From Clostridia bacterium (GTDB lineage: Bacteria > Bacillota > Peptococcia > Peptococcales > BICA1-8), in assembly GCA_030154225.1 (NCBI GenBank), contig JASKKI010000025.1, positions 1 through 33,046 on the forward strand: a stretch of DNA of 33,046 bases, in the 5' to 3' direction. Numbering within the stretch: the first letter of the stretch is position 1; every line of letters begins with the position of its first letter. The notes beneath the pieces were generated by a model. The model ran no database searches and had not been told where the DNA came from. It saw only the letters and a program-made list of their open reading frames with translations. Below are positions 32,979 to 33,046 of this stretch, piece by piece. The position numbers were made by a program, and so were the translations under genes.

Positions 32979-33046
32979 TATTTAGTTAGGGTTAGTGTTT
33001 GCAATAGGCTACAGGGCTATACAATCAGTTAAGGTTGAGGTTAAGG
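32979..33046. repeat. Repetitive intergenic sequence at the window end
   Basis: Short direct repeats of TAGTTAG/GGTTAGT, then GTTAAGG-TTGAGG-TTAAGG, resembling the 7-bp periodic repeats elsewhere. No gene is seen. Confidence 0.4.

Overview
The window looks like chromosome of an AT-rich, spore-forming, strictly anaerobic member of the Clostridia (Firmicutes). The evidence is a GerA-type germinant receptor operon, a GerM-domain lipoprotein, a phenylalanine-type T-box leader, Rex, two [FeFe]-hydrogenase-like proteins, a Lut/Lld-type lactate oxidation complex, frequent TTG/GTG starts with strong Shine-Dalgarno sequences, and Bacillus-like gene order (gerM, rph, rdgB, yfcE, tig, clp). Almost every gene is on the minus strand; only yitT and a Crp/Fnr regulator are on the plus strand. 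I cannot name a genus.

Layout, left to right (transcription mostly right to left). 1-3.4 kb: tig-clpP-clpX protein quality-control operon with a promoter and an intrinsic terminator. 3.5-4.6 kb: eight tRNA genes (Pro, Gly, Arg, His, Gln, Lys, Leu, Gly in transcription order) behind a strong promoter. 4.7-7.4 kb: yfcE, rdgB, rph and a metallo-beta-lactamase-fold hydrolase, next to the decayed remnant of a MATE efflux pump. 7.9-11.3 kb: a five-SH3 cell-wall amidase and a GerM-domain lipoprotein. 11.5-15.5 kb: gerAA-gerAB-gerAC, translationally coupled. 15.5-18.6 kb: lgt, a double-ACT protein, and paaK behind a T-box leader whose specifier reads as UUC (Phe). 18.7-19.9 kb: yitT and an ArsR-type regulator.

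20.1-25.8 kb is the most interesting region: a six-gene operon, [2Fe-2S] protein / PAS-containing sensory-type [FeFe] hydrogenase (HydS-like) / SpoIIE-type PP2C phosphatase with an unassigned C-terminal domain / second [2Fe-2S] protein / multi-cluster [FeFe] hydrogenase / rex. Its promoter overlaps a near-consensus Rex operator, so the operon probably senses NADH/NAD+ through Rex and is autoregulated, while the HydS-phosphatase pair is a plausible H2 or redox signalling branch. Similar HydS-phosphatase-hydrogenase neighbourhoods are known in other Clostridia, but the output of the phosphatase is not established.

25.8-33 kb: nfo, a Crp/Fnr regulator, lutC and a lutB-lutA fusion (lactate oxidation), a YfhP-like membrane hydrolase, a DUF362-ferredoxin protein and a 73-residue orphan. 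The intergenic spaces carry a recurrent class of short repeats with 7-bp periodicity, a 35-bp element in two copies 25.8 kb apart, and a tandem pair of 60-bp hairpin units; none is explained by the genes.
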